A DNA stretch of 64,000 bases, from the NCBI RefSeq assembly GCF_027887165.1, contig NC_077232.1, forward strand, positions 82,009,399 through 82,073,398. Reading direction: 5' to 3'. The stretch comes from Monodelphis domestica (Eukaryota; Chordata; Mammalia; Didelphimorphia; Didelphidae). Under the pieces are notes generated by a model that saw only the letters and a list, made by a program, of their open reading frames with translations, did no database searches and had not been told where the DNA came from. The position numbers were made by a program, and so were the translations under genes. Positions 46,131 to 58,880 of this stretch are shown in pieces. How positions within the stretch are numbered: the stretch's first letter is position 1; each line of letters starts with the position of its first letter.

Positions 46131-47150
46131 GGTTAGGGTGAGCCAAAATCTGGTCCTGTATTATTTGTCAAACCTTATAAAAGAGAAAGGAAGAATTAGA
46201 AATAAATAAATAATATAAAAGAGAAGGAAAACCTTTGGCTCTTGTAGGTTAGAGCAAACCAAACTCTGATCCTGTCATTGTTGTTTGTTGTCTCTCGAGG
46301 ATGACGATTGTCTTTGTGCGTTTTTGTGCACAAAGACACCTGTGCATGAAGATTTAAGTGGAAAAGTCGATGCACAGAGACAGTCCCACTCTCTCGGTGT
46401 TGGAAGCCTGGGTCCATTGGCACAAAAAGTCATTACACCTGGAGACTTCCTCAGCTGCATTGGGTGGCCGTGTTGTCTTTTGTGCTCCAACATGCCCTGA
46501 GCACTCCACAGTGCCTTGCTGCATCGCCATCTTAGCCGTTGAACCTTCTTGTTGGTTTCTTCTGCCTGTTCCGCTGAAGCTTTTATTTGTCAAAATATCC
46601 ATAAAAGAGAAGAAAGGAAATAAAAATAAATAAATACCAATAAGTATAAAAGAGAAGGAAAACCTTAGGTTCTTGTAGGTTAGGGTGAGCCAAACTCTAG
46701 TCCTGTATTATTTGTCAATCCCTATAAAAGAGAAGGAAAGAATCAAAGCTAAATAAATAAATAATAAATATAAAAGAGAAGGAAAACCTTAGGCTTTTGT
46801 AGGTTAGGGTGAGTCAAACTCTGGTCCCGTATTATTTGTCAATCCTTATAAAAGAGAAGTAAAGAAATCTAAATAAATAATAAATATAAAAGAGAAGGAA
46901 AACCTTAGGCTTTTGTAGGTTAGGGTGAGCCAAACTCTGGTCCTGTATTTGTCAATCCCTATAAAAGAGAAGTAAAGAAATATAAATAAATAAATAATAA
47001 ATATGAAAGAGAAGGAAAACCTTAGACTTTTGTAGATTAGGGTGAGCCAAACTCTGGTCCTGTATTTGTCAAAATCCCTATAAAAGAGAAGGACGGAAAT
47101 AAAAATAAATTTAAAAAAAGAATAATACAGAAGAGAACCGTAGCCTTTTC
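46131..47150. repeat. Tandem repeat, six copies of about 117 bp
   Basis: Units start at 46131, 46247, 46678, 46802, 46918 and 47035. Each begins G[G/A]TTAG-, carries CCAAACTCTGGTCCTGTA, TTTGTCAA, a TATAAAAGAGAAGG string, AAATAAATAA words, and ends GGAAAACCTTAGGCTTTTGT. Spacing is 116-124 bp except for the second unit, which holds a 305-bp insertion. The array ends about 550 bp before the CpG promoter of MSANTD1. It yields artificial minus-strand frames. Confidence 0.93.
46276..46580 (+). mobile_element. RTE-SINE-like insertion inside the second tandem unit
   Basis: Begins TTGTTGTTTGTTGTCTCTCG and ends near CTGCCTGTTCCGCTGAAGC, splitting one ~117-bp unit. Features such as GATTTAAGTGG, CCCACTCTCTC, GGTCCATTGGCAC and GAGCACTCCACAGTGCC recall the RTE-derived SINE family of opossum. 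Assignment is from memory. Confidence 0.55.
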
Positions 47151-47640
47151 TTGCTCCCTCCTGCCCCCCCTTCTTTGCTCCTTGGCTCAAAAGACCCTTT
47201 CCAGAGTAAGCCACTCCACTTTGCCTTACGGTGATTAGATTCAATTCAGTTAGTTTCACCTCCCATGCTCCTTTGGGAATCTTATGTTGATGAGTGGCAA
47301 GGGACAAAGCCGCCTATGCCCCGGAGGCAAGTTCATTGTCTCATTGGCCCCTTCATATGCAATTGAGCTATTCAAGCCTCCACTGGAGTGTGGAATGTCT
47401 ACTTTGCATCTGAAGGCTTTTCTTTTTACATTTCAATGTCTCTGTCTTTTAGCCTCAGCAGGCCTTCAGCTTGGGCTCTCATCTCGCTGGGTCACCCCCT
47501 CTTCCAGAAATGACATCTATGGATGCCTGGGTGGAAAACCCCAGTGTGCAAGGCCCAGAAAGTGGCTAGAACTTAAGGCTCCAGGGGAAATCATCTCCTG
47601 CGTCTGCTTAGTTTTGACAGAGGAAGAAACTCCTCAGTGA
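47151..47640. other. Sequence between tandem array and MSANTD1 promoter
   Basis: No repeat is recognised. A 118-codon plus frame (47284-47640) ends just before the CpG-rich block. It has no recognisable domain and may be accidental or partly in an upstream 5' UTR. Confidence 0.45.
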
Positions 47641-47689
47641 GGTGCAGCCAGAGAGTCACAGTTCCTTACCTGAGATTCCAAGTCCCGGG

Positions 47690-47913
47690 GAGTGGTGGCT
47701 CGGGCCGGCGGCCCCCGCGGCCACTTTCTCCCCAGCTCCAGGCGTAGGGAGATGCCTCCTTTTCCTCTTCAGAGGCGCACAGAGCTTTTCTCTTGTCGCC
47801 AATGGGCGGAAGAGGGTCTGGAAGAGTCTCGGACTCCTCCTTTGCCTCCTAGAGAGTCTGTCAAGAGACAACTTAAAAGCCCACGCAGGAGCACGACCCC
47901 CTAGGAGAAGACC
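47690..47913 (+). promoter_or_regulatory. MSANTD1: MSANTD1 CpG-rich promoter / 5' UTR
   Basis: A small CpG-rich block (CGGGCCGGCGGCCCCCGCGG from about 47701) is followed by a CCAAT box joined to a GC box (GCCAATGGGCGG; CCAAT at 47799-47803, GGGCGG at 47804-47809). These lie about 110 bases upstream of the first ATG. This is the expected form of a TATA-less promoter. The start site itself cannot be placed from sequence. Confidence 0.65.
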
Positions 47914-47926
47914 ATGAGCCCCAAAG
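47914..47926 (+). CDS. MSANTD1: MSANTD1 first coding mini-exon (MSPK plus split Gly)
   Basis: ATG AGC CCC AAA G is followed by a strong donor, GTAAGAGG. Joined to the acceptor at 48350-48351, the split codon becomes GGT (Gly). The reading frame then continues GQSA into the ATG at 48363, which corresponds to the start I remember for human MSANTD1. The predicted N-terminus is therefore [13 protein letters not shown]. The ATG context (GACCATGA) is moderate. This is a short exon no frame-length scan would list. Whether the upstream or the internal ATG is used cannot be settled here. Confidence 0.65.
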
Positions 47927-49369
<1,443 letters not shown>

Positions 49370-50500
49370 TAACGTTTGTGCCCTGGAAAGACTGCTCCCA
49401 AAATGATGGGGGAAGGGCAGAAGAAGCGTTGGGGGGGGGGGTGTAAAACCAACCCCAAGAAGCCGATCCTGCTGCCACCAGAAGGAAAGTGAATTTGGGA
49501 GGAATTCAAGGACTCCAGGGCTGGGGATGAAAGGTTGGGAACTTAGGAGGAAACCCCAAATTTGTGCATTCAGAGCATCCCCTGCCACCAGCGATTTGAT
49601 TCTTGGAGAGGGAAGAACTGCTCAGGGATTTATTAATTTATTAATAGTGACAGCAATAAAAACCATTATCATCAAGGAATACTGATGGGGAGACTTCTAT
49701 TTTCAGCACTGTCTGCTCCCACTCCCGAAAGGCAAGGCAAGAGGAAAATGGGATTTTCAGGTTCAACTCTTCCCTTTTCCCCTTCTGGAAGGTGTCGCTA
49801 CTTAAGATGTTTCTTAAGGGGTTTCAGTCCCTCTTACCCAAGCAAGGGGAAGGCTCCTAAAACTGGGAGGCACCCTAGAGAACACCTACTTTAACTCTCT
49901 TAATTCACCGAACAGGCACCCCAAAGTCGGTGTGATGACCCCACTTACCCGGATGGCATAGGCAATGAGTAGCAGGGCTGGCACCCCCCCCCCCCATTTG
50001 AATGACTAGCATACAGACCTGGCAGTGGAGTGTTCTGGCTCCCAAGCCTTCCTGTGCTGGAAATGAGACTCTGCAGCAGGAGGCTAAGGGGGTGATGCTT
50101 AGGGCTTTCCCACCTTCCCACCCCATATAGCCAGCACTCAAAGGTCCCCCAACCTGGCCGTGGATGCCCCAAAGTCTAGGACCAAATCTTCTCTGGTTTT
50201 CCCAATAGTCAGGTCTACACAGCCCACACTTAATAAGGTTTTTGCGAATTTCATTAAGAATGTAATCTTGGGACTAACCGTAAATAGATATATATTTTTA
50301 ACACATTGGAAAGAATAGTGGATTAGGGAGGATTTGGGAGATCTGGATCCCAGGCCTAGCTCTTCCACTCCCTAGCTGCAATAAGCCAAGGCAAGTCTTG
50401 TCATCTCTGAGTCTCTGAAAGCCTTCCTGTTCAGCACTGAGAGGGACATGAATTCAGTCTATCCAGTCTCAGAAAGAAAAGACCATGGAAGGGAAGGAAA
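49370..50500. other. MSANTD1 intron, no exon or clear repeat
   Basis: Contains an 11-G run (49431-49441) and a 12-C run (49984-49995). No coding similarity is recognised. 50330-50420 may be a MIR-like remnant. Confidence 0.5.
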
Positions 50501-50504
50501 TGGG

Positions 50505-50755
50505 CAGAAAAAAGATGGATGCCTTTAAGGATCCAAAGGAGCTGAGGGGGGTAAAAATGAGATTTGTTTTGCTCCTCCTCAGGGAGGGGAAACTAGGAAT
50601 AATAGGTAGACTTAGATTTAAGAGTCAATTTAAGGAAAGACTTTTTAACAGTTACCTCAAAGTGGAGCAGGTCATTCTTGGAGGTGATGGGTTCCCCCTT
50701 GCTGGACATCTTCAAGCCAACACTCGGTTGGGTCTCTGAGGACCCATACCACTCG
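50505..50755 (+). repeat. CR1/L3-type LINE 3' fragment
   Basis: 'GAAAGACTTTTTAACAG', 'GGAGGTGATGGGTTCCCCC' and 'GGTCTCTGAGGACCCATACC' match the 3' end of CR1/L3. Confidence 0.6.
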
Positions 50756-51239
50756 GGGGCATTTTTTTCTTTTTTCTTTTTCACATTTAAAAGTTGCTTC
50801 TCTCCACCTCCCTACATTCTTATATTTAAAATGATCATTTCAGAAAAGATAGTTTAATTTGATTATTTTTTAAGATCATTTGATCATCTGATCTCCTCAA
50901 TTCTATCTTTGTTCAGTTCAACTCAGTTCAACTTAATAACTAAATAATAATTTATTATTATAAACATGAAAAATTACGAATAAACAAATTATTATATAAA
51001 TTATTACACATCAAAATTAGTAATTATAGATTTTAGTAATTATTATAGAATCATTATACATTTTATAATTTTAATATAATTTAATAACATAATAAATAAT
51101 ATAAGTTATATAATCATCATGTTTATAATTATATAAATACACAAAACAAAATTATAAATATATTGTTATTAAAATAAATCATTAAAAATAAAATTATTAT
51201 AAATATAAAATAAATAAAAACTAAAAGCTCTCTTAGAGA
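50756..51239. other. AT-rich stretch
   Basis: 50930-51220 is dominated by AATTATTATAAAT-type words. No gene. Confidence 0.8.
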
Positions 51240-51430
51240 ACACCAAGGTGGCCCAGTAGATAGAGCATCAGAGTTAGAATCAGAAATACTCATCACCATG
51301 AGTTCTCATCCATCCTTAGACACCTACTAGCTCTGTGACCCTGGGCAAGTCATTTAACTTTGTAGAGTCTTGGTTTTCTTATCTATAAAATAAAGAAGTT
51401 GGAGCCAATGACCTCTAAGACCCTTTCATC
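51240..51430 (+). repeat. MAR1/MIR-type SINE
   Basis: 'CAAGGTGGCCCAGTAGATAG', 'CTACTAGCTCTGTGACCCTG', 'GGGCAAGTCATTTAACTT' and 'AATGACCTCTAAGACCC'. Confidence 0.75.
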
Positions 51431-53100
51431 TCTGAGTCTGTCACTATACTATAATTTTAGATATTGGGTCTGACCCAATGAGTAAACGGAGGTCATAGAG
51501 ATGAAGCGACTGGTTCAGAGTCACTCAGCCAGTCCATGTCAGAGAGAGAGTTAAGCCAGAATCTCTGACTCCACCTTCAGAACTCTTCCTCACCGCCATG
51601 TCTTTTTTTAAGCCAAATGAGTAGCCTAGACAGTAATGATGAGAGGAGAGAGATTGCTGTGGCGTAGGGGCACAGGAACAGGACCTTGGTGGAGAGATGA
51701 GTGTGTGTGAGGCAGAGGAAGAAGGGAGAAGACAGCTAGCAAGGTACAGTGTTAAGAAGGGGGCTTGCTTTTGAGAATTGACTTCCCACAGTTCATGCCA
51801 AGACTCTTAGGCTCAAAAGCCCTCCACCAACAACGCTTTCAGATTTCGGTGGTTCCTGGTCTTGCCCCATGATGGGGCACCATGGCACCATGATGCCATG
51901 GAAGGAAATCTAAATAGTTTAGGAGAAAGGATTCTGCCCAAGACAAACCACTTTGGAGATAGAACACAGCCTTTCTTTTGTCATGAAAGGGAATGATGAT
52001 TTGGACTCATATTTCTATATCAATTTAAGGCTTACAACATGCTTTTATTAGTATCCTTAGAGCGAGGCACTAGAGGAGGAGTCTGAGGCTCAGAAAAGTT
52101 AAATGACTTTCTCTTGAGCATTTGGCTCCTAAGGGATGGGTCTGGTTTCCCAACTTCAGATCTTCTCAGATCCTGGGAATGAGCAATATTTATAGTTTCC
52201 CAGTCAAGGGGAAGCATCATAGAATATTAAAACTGGAAAAGACCTTAGAGATCATCTGCTAGGACTCCCTTGCTTTATGGAGGACATATGTTGACAAGAC
52301 CTCACATTGGCAGGGTTTTTAACTTTCTTTGTCTCTTTTGATCTTCACAAAAATCCCGATGGAAAAATCTCATCATCCCTATTTGACAGGTGAAGAAATT
52401 GAGGCTCCAAGCTGGTCTGGCTGCCCAAAGTTACACAGTGAGTTAGTTGAAGAGCTGGTAATAGAACCCAAGTGTTTATATTCCCAGTTATAAGGTTATA
52501 GAATTTAAAGCTGGAAAGGACTTTGGAAATCAGAGTATAGAATGGAAAGATCACCGATTCTGGTGTCAAAAGACCCCATGACACTCCATATGTGATTGAC
52601 CTTAGGCAAGGCACAACCTTTCCAGGCCTCAGTTTCTTCATCTGTAAAATGAGTAACCTATTAAAAAATCTAAAAAAAAATCACAAAAGTCATTTGGACT
52701 TGCTGACCTCTGAGCTCCCTTCCATTAGATACATTAAATTCACTTTATAAAGAAACGGACCCCCCCAAACAGAAAAAGGTCATTCACCCCAAATGATACA
52801 AGTTATAGTAGGAATCAGAATCAGAATCTGAACTCTCAATTTGATCCTTCTCAATTTAGTGCTCTTTTTATAACACTGGCCTCGTTAATTTTTCTGAGAT
52901 TCTGAATACTTAAGCTGTTTAACTGAGACAACTGAGTGACTCTAGTTCACTTACGCAGAAAAATTATGGGTCACCTTTAAAATCCATCTGCCATGCATGT
53001 GCCAGAGTGCCTACCTTCCACGGGCCTTCATATCCAGATAATAATACCCTGTGTCATCTTAAAATGCTGGGAGAATTACAGCGCTTCTAGAGGAACCAGT
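51431..53100. other. MSANTD1 intron with MIR-type remnants
   Basis: Remnants at 51460-51600 (minus), 52050-52140, 52230-52460 and 52545-52650 ('GGCCTCAGTTTCTTCATCTG', plus). The rest is unrecognised. No exon seen. Confidence 0.5.
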
Positions 53101-53835
53101 TTTCAAACTTAAATAGCTCAGTGATTTTATTTTATCTTTTTTAGAACATCAAAAGGAATCAGTCAAATAACCATGGGCTGGAAGGGAATATGCAAATCTT
53201 TCTCTCCCTTCCCCCCAACAAAACCAGAAAAAGGTCCCTCAAACAGGATGCAGCTGTTCCATTTTTGAAGGAATTAAAGTCAATTAATGTTAATGAATGT
53301 TCAATCTGAGTCACCGTTTCATGATTTGAGTGGAAAAAAAAGGCTAAAGTCGGACTTATTTTTTCAGCTGTTCATGGCTGCACACAATTGCAATTAGGCC
53401 CCGATGCCTCATGCCACTTTTCGCCAAAATCTTATGAAATTAAAGTGACTGAAATCTTTGACCTTCAGTTTTTCAAGGAATGGCTGCTAAGTGCGAGAGA
53501 CAGCTGCTGAAAGCTAAATTTGAATATTTTACCAGCTTTCCCTTTTCAGATTCAATAATTCATTCAAGACATACAACTTAAGTACTGTCCTTGCTTTCTC
53601 CCTCTCTCCTCTCCTCGCCTCTGATTGGTGTCTGAGTGAGGTTATTCATTATTTATTCTGAAAGCTTTTTTCAAAATCCCCAGGGGACAAATTCTGTTTC
53701 CATTCCTGAAGGAAAGTGGAAATATCAAACAAATATGGCAGTAAACATGGGGACGATCAGAGGACGAGAGCCAGACATTGTTAGACAGGTGGGCTCCGCT
53801 CTCACAACTGTGATTGGTTTTTTAAAAAGGGAATG
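53101..53835. promoter_or_regulatory. Candidate conserved non-coding element in the MSANTD1 intron
   Basis: Repeat-free, balanced sequence dense in typical enhancer words. It has CAGCTG E-boxes near 53250, 53369 and 53502, CACACAATTGCAATTAG near 53381, and TTAATG/ATTCATT homeodomain-like words. It lacks the decay signs of the surrounding repeats. Conservation cannot be tested here, so this is only a suggestion. Confidence 0.3.
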
Positions 53836-54425
53836 AATGTTCCTAAAGAATTAATACATTTTGAGTCACTGAGGCAACTGTGAATGGGAAGAGAACATTC
53901 CCAGGTTAGAATGAAGCTGTTCCAACAGGATATTGCCCTTCTGAGCCTCAGACCTCTATCTCATCTTGTCTCCCATCTAAAGAAACCAGTATTATAATTA
54001 ATAATAAATAATAATGTTAGCATTTATATCATGCTTTTTAAGGCTTGCAAAGCATTTTGCAAATGTTATTTCATTTAGGACATTACAGCCCTGTCAGGTA
54101 TGTGTTATTATCAGACTAAGAAAGGTTAAGTGAATTGACCAGAAACACATGAATACTAAAGTGTCTAGAATTCAGGATCTGAACTCATCTTTAGCATTCA
54201 GAGTCAGGAAGACCTGAGCTCAAATGTAGCCTCACACACTTACTGAATATATAGTCCTGGGCCAGTCATTTAACCTTTGCCTCAGTTTCCTTATCTGTTT
54301 GGTATAATTAAATTGAATTTCCTCATCTCTCTACTTAATAGCAACTGTATAAAAGTGTTGTTGGGAGTATTAAACTAGATAATAGTTTTAGTACAGTGCC
54401 CGGTACATATTAGGCACTTAATAAA
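53836..54425. other. MSANTD1 intron with MIR-like and SINE remnants
   Basis: 54025-54190 resembles an antisense MIR ('GGCTTGCAAAGCATTTTGC'). 54180-54310 resembles a plus-strand MAR/MIR SINE ('AGGAAGACCTGAGCTC', 'TTGCCTCAGTTTCCTTATC'). Confidence 0.6.
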
Positions 54426-54426
54426 T

Positions 54427-54594
54427 CCTTCCTTCCTTCCTTCCTTCCTTCCTTCCTTCCTTCCTTCCTTCCTTCCTTCCTTCCTTCCTTCCTTCCTTCC
54501 TTCCTTCCTTCCTGCCTTCCTTCCTTCCTTCCTTCCTTCCTTCCTGCCTTCCTTCCTTCCTGCCTTCCTTCCTTCCTGCCTTCCTTCCTTCCTG

Positions 54595-54626
<32 letters not shown>

Positions 54627-54840
54627 CCTTCATGCCTTCCTGCCTTCCTGCCTTCATGCCTTCCTGCCTTCCTCTCTCCCTCCCTCCCTCCCTCCCTCCC
54701 TCCCTCCCTTCCTTCCTTCCTTCCTTCCTTCCTTCCTTCCTTCCTTCCTTCCTTCCTTCCTTCCTTCCTTCCTTCCTTCCTTCCTTCCTTCCTTCCTTCC
54801 TTCCTTCCTTCCTTCCTTCCTTCCTTCCTTCCTTCCTTCC
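54427..54840. repeat. (CCTT)n array with CCTG and CCTC interruptions, 414 bp
   Basis: Left and right blocks are nearly pure CCTT. The middle (about 54513-54708) mixes CCTG, CATG and CCTC units. It encodes artificial Lys-Glu-Gly-Arg (minus) and Leu-Pro-Ser-Phe (plus) frames. Confidence 0.98.
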
Positions 54841-57544
54841 CATCCTCCCTCTTTTTAGTGTTCTATTCACTAGATCACCTAGCTTCTATAGATGTAAAGT
54901 TGGATGGGACATTAAGTAGCATCTCATTCAATTTTCAGATATTCATGATGGGGAAACCAAAGTCCAGAGTGGGAAGTGAGATAAAAAATATTAGCAAGTA
55001 AGCCTCAGAGTTACAACTGGGATATAGTTCCTCTGACTGTAAGTCCACCATTCTTTCTGCAAGGATCATGAGATTTAGAGATGGTGGAATTGTAAAAAAT
55101 CATCTATTCCAAATTCTTATTTTTACCAATGAGGAAACTAAGATTCAGAAAGGTGAAGTCACATTTGTGTTCACTTGTGCAAGGATCAGGATTTAAACTC
55201 AGAAGACCTAGCCCCTAAATCCTGTTCTTCTTTCAAAACACCTTATTGTTGTCATACCTTTACTCATGCAACAGATACTTACCAAGCCCTGACTATGTAC
55301 TACATAGCAGGGCTGGTCTTGGGGCAATGTTGGGGTGTATGTGAGAAGAAACATCCCTTCCCTCAAGGAAATTTCTCTTGAAAGTAGCCCCTTTTCTGGA
55401 GGGACAGATGGAGAAGGGGATGGATGGATTTAACAGCAGATGGTTTGAACTGGTAAAAGCTATTGGAAAGAGAATGGAGTTCACAGAAGGCATAGATAGA
55501 TGCATGAAGGACACATTCAAGAGATTTTTAAGAATGATATTTGAGAATGTCTTTATCCTATGAAAATAACTTTAATGAAGGATTGTTGGACCTTCCCCCC
55601 ACCTAATCCCCTTGGTGCCTTCAGCAAGACAAGACACTGGAGATTTCTCAAGTTCTTGACTTATTGGTGATGTTTTGTTCTGTTTTGAAGATGTTTTGCT
55701 TGCAATTATATTTTTTCTTTCTTGAAATAATGGAAAGCAACTGATGGATATTGTTTCTTTTTAACTCGAAAAAGTATGCTAAATCAACTCATTGAACCTT
55801 TTAGGTAGAGAGAAGAGCTAATACTTTCTTTGCCACAGAGGTTGGGAAACAGAGTTGGAGGAATTTGCCACTTCAGGTGAATAGGAGAGCTGGAAAGAGA
55901 AACTCAGGCTTCCAGGCTACATTATGAACAAAGCTGTTGGCCCTCCACTTCCATTCCAGTTAGCAATTAGTGTGTGATTTAATAATTGTCTTCCCTTTGA
56001 CTCACTCAGAACTTAGTTTCCCCAAAGTTAACTAAGGCTTGTGTTTTTAACAGATGCTACTCTCTAATGAAACCAATCAAATCAAGATAATCAGACCAAT
56101 ATTCTTTTCTTACAAATTTTCTCCAGTTATGTTCCCCTTGGGATGATGATAGAATCTTTTGCTCTCTTCTATATTTGGTCCTATGAGTTTGAAAGGAGTA
56201 TGGTTTTTCTGGGCACTAATTCACAAATAGACAGAAATTAAAATGTTATCAGCTTATGGATCTCCAATTTTTTTGTTTGTTCATTTGGTGTGTTTGCTGG
56301 CTTTTGAACCAGGTGTGATTGCATTACTGTAGAAAATTCCTGGTGAGGAAACTCCCTCTTCCAGTGTAAATGGACATTTGCTTTGGAGAGTTTGAGTCTG
56401 AAGTGAGCCTTGAGCACACATCTTCGGATCACAGTCAGCTTTCTATTCTTTACACTGTGATGCCTTTCGATTTCTATTTGACTTTATTATTGCGAATTGT
56501 CCATTCATTCAACAGATGTTAAAGGACTGATATGTAATGCACTTGTGTCAGGCAGCTGGATAAAAATACTTCAGATTTGCATAATGCTTAACAGTTTACA
56601 GAGTGCTTTTATTTCTCACAACAGCCTTGGGAAGGGACAGAGCAGGGATTATTATCCCCATTTTAAACCTAAGAACACTGAGGCTGAGAGAGATTAAATG
56701 ATTTGCTCAAGATTACACAGATTGCAAATGGTAGAACTAAATTCTTTAGACTCCAAGTGACTGTATATCCCAAACAAATCACTTGAATTGTTCATCTTCA
56801 TACACTGTAATTGTGCAGGCACTATTAGCTAATTTCATTTATAGTGACCTGATTTCAACCTGAAAGTCTCTAGGCTATATTATTTTTATAAATAGGATCT
56901 GATATTAACTCATGGTAATAGAAGGGATTTTATTGGCCAAGTACGCTTCAGTAGTCTGTGGTTGGCACTGAAGTTTCTTGGTAATCTGGTGTGAGTTTAA
57001 ATCTTTTGAATTGCTTTCAAAACAGGGGAAATTACTTCCTAAATAATGTGCCATTATGACAGTGATTCTCTGTGATTCTGTGTTTGTAAATCCATGCCAG
57101 GAGGCTTTTCTGTGAAGCAGTGTTCTAGTGAGATGCTTCTCCCATAGACTTTTGGATAGGAACCAAGACAAATTGCTTGTTCTGAAGCCCACACTAGAGT
57201 GGGTCATGAGATAGGGAGGTGTTGGTCTATTATCATTATTATATAAATATCATCAATATGTAGTATATAAAGAGTTATTATTCAAAACAATTCAATATGC
57301 TATCTGTTAATGAGTGTTCATTTTAATGGAATCATAGTCCTTTTGAAGTCATGAAGCATTCCCACTGATGACTATTCAGGCTGAGGAATGGTTTGGATTA
57401 GGTGATCTCCAAATTCCTGACTCCTAGAAGACCAGGACTGGAGGCAAGGGTGGTGTAACCCAGGGTCTCTGAAACTTCCTGGGAAGGAAGGAATTTAGCT
57501 CCTCCAAGGGTAGAGTTTCCCATTGGGAAGATATGTTCAAGAGT
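54841..57544. other. MSANTD1 intron, no exon seen
   Basis: MIR-type remnants at 54890-55200 and 56560-56760 (antisense, 'TTATCCCCATTTTAAACC'). 55250-55390 carries the unassigned ancient family ('CTCATGCAACAGATACTTAC'). 55560-56480 and 56780-57540 show no recognised repeat. Short frames lack domains. Confidence 0.5.
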
Positions 57545-58245
57545 TCTCTTCTTCGTTTTTATTTATTGGTTGTTTGTTACATTAACATTTCCAGGTATCC
57601 CCTTCCCATGCTCCTTCCCTTCCCTACACTAGAGAAGGCATCATTTAGCAACCCCCCAAAAGTGTATTTAAAATAATCTTTTATATATATATGTGTGCAT
57701 ATATATATACATATATATATATATCTTGTTTCTACTTATTTTTCTCTGGATGTGGATATACACAAGTCATTCTTCAAACAATATTTCTATTGCTGTGTAT
57801 AGTGTTCTTTTGATTCTGCTCATTTCACACATCATAATTTCATGTAGGTATTTCCATTATTTTTCTAAAATTAACCTACTTGTCCTTTCTTATGACATAG
57901 TATTATTCAATCACAATCATAAGCCACAACTTGTTTAGTCATTCCCCAACTGATGGGCATCCCTTCCATTTCCAGTTTCTTGTCACCACAAAGAGAACTG
58001 CTATAAATATTTTAGAATAGATAGATTCTTTTCCTTTTCCCATGATGACCTTAGGAAATAAACCTAATCGTGGTATTGCTGGGTCACGAGGTATACACAG
58101 TTTTATAAGTTATTGAGCATAATTCCACATTGCTCTTTCACAGTTCCATCAGCAGCATATTAGTGTCCCAGTTTTTCCACATCCCTTCTAGTATTTGTCA
58201 TCTTGCCTTTTTGTCATTTTAACCAATCTGATAGTTGTGAGATGA
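57545..58245 (-). repeat. L1 LINE fragment, minus strand
   Basis: The plus strand shows antisense L1 ORF2 C-terminal blocks: 'CATAGTATTATTCAATCAC', 'CCCCAACTGATGGGCATCCC', 'TGGTATTGCTGGGTCACGAG' and 'CCAATCTGATAGTTGTGAG'. An AT microsatellite sits at 57681-57724. Frames are broken. Confidence 0.8.
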
Positions 58246-58399
58246 TAAGTCTTCTTTGTTATTACTTTCAGAGGCTCTGGCAAGAGTGGAATCTGGTTCT
58301 AGAAAGATAGAGATAGAGTTAAAAATTTATTCTTTCCCCAAAACCATTTATTTTTAAAAATATCAACTGATAACAGAGAAATCAGGCAGGATTGTTACT

Positions 58400-58880
58400 G
58401 TGTTCTGACCTTGTCAGATTAAATCTGGGGTATTGTATTGTGGTTAGGACACTATTTTTTAGAAAGGACACCGATAAGCTGGAGGATGTCCAAAGGAGAA
58501 TGGCTAGAAGGGTGATTTGAAATTATAGCATATTAGGCTTGATTGAAGGGATTGGAGATGTTTATTCTGAAGAAAAGACTTGGAAGGGAAAGAGGAGGTA
58601 TTTTAAAGGATTGTCACTTGGAATTTGGAGCAGCCGATTCATTCGGTGTGGTCCAAGAGGGCAGAACTAGTATCGCTGAAAGTATAGGATACCAGGTATT
58701 GGTTCAATGTAGAGAGACATTTTCCTTTTAGAGCTGCCCCAAAATGAGATGTGTTCCCTGCTTGGGAGATGTTCACACAGAGATTGGAAGGTCACATGGG
58801 GATGATGCTATAAATGGGAATCTTGCTCTAGGTAAGGTTTGAACTAGCTACCCTAGAAACTCAGAAATTCTGTGACTGGA
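58400..58880 (+). repeat. CR1/L3-type LINE 3' part
   Basis: 'GATGTCCAAAGGAGAATGG', 'TGTGGTCCAAGAGGGCAGAA' and 'GGATACCAGGTATTGG' follow the CR1/L3 3' order with decay. Confidence 0.6.

Noticed and set aside
46846..47307. 153-codon minus frame with repeated Tyr/Phe-rich segments
   Set aside because: Translation of the ~117-bp tandem repeat.
54418..54919. 150-codon Lys-Glu-Gly-Arg frame and matching Leu-Pro-Ser-Phe frame
   Set aside because: Translation of the CCTT array.
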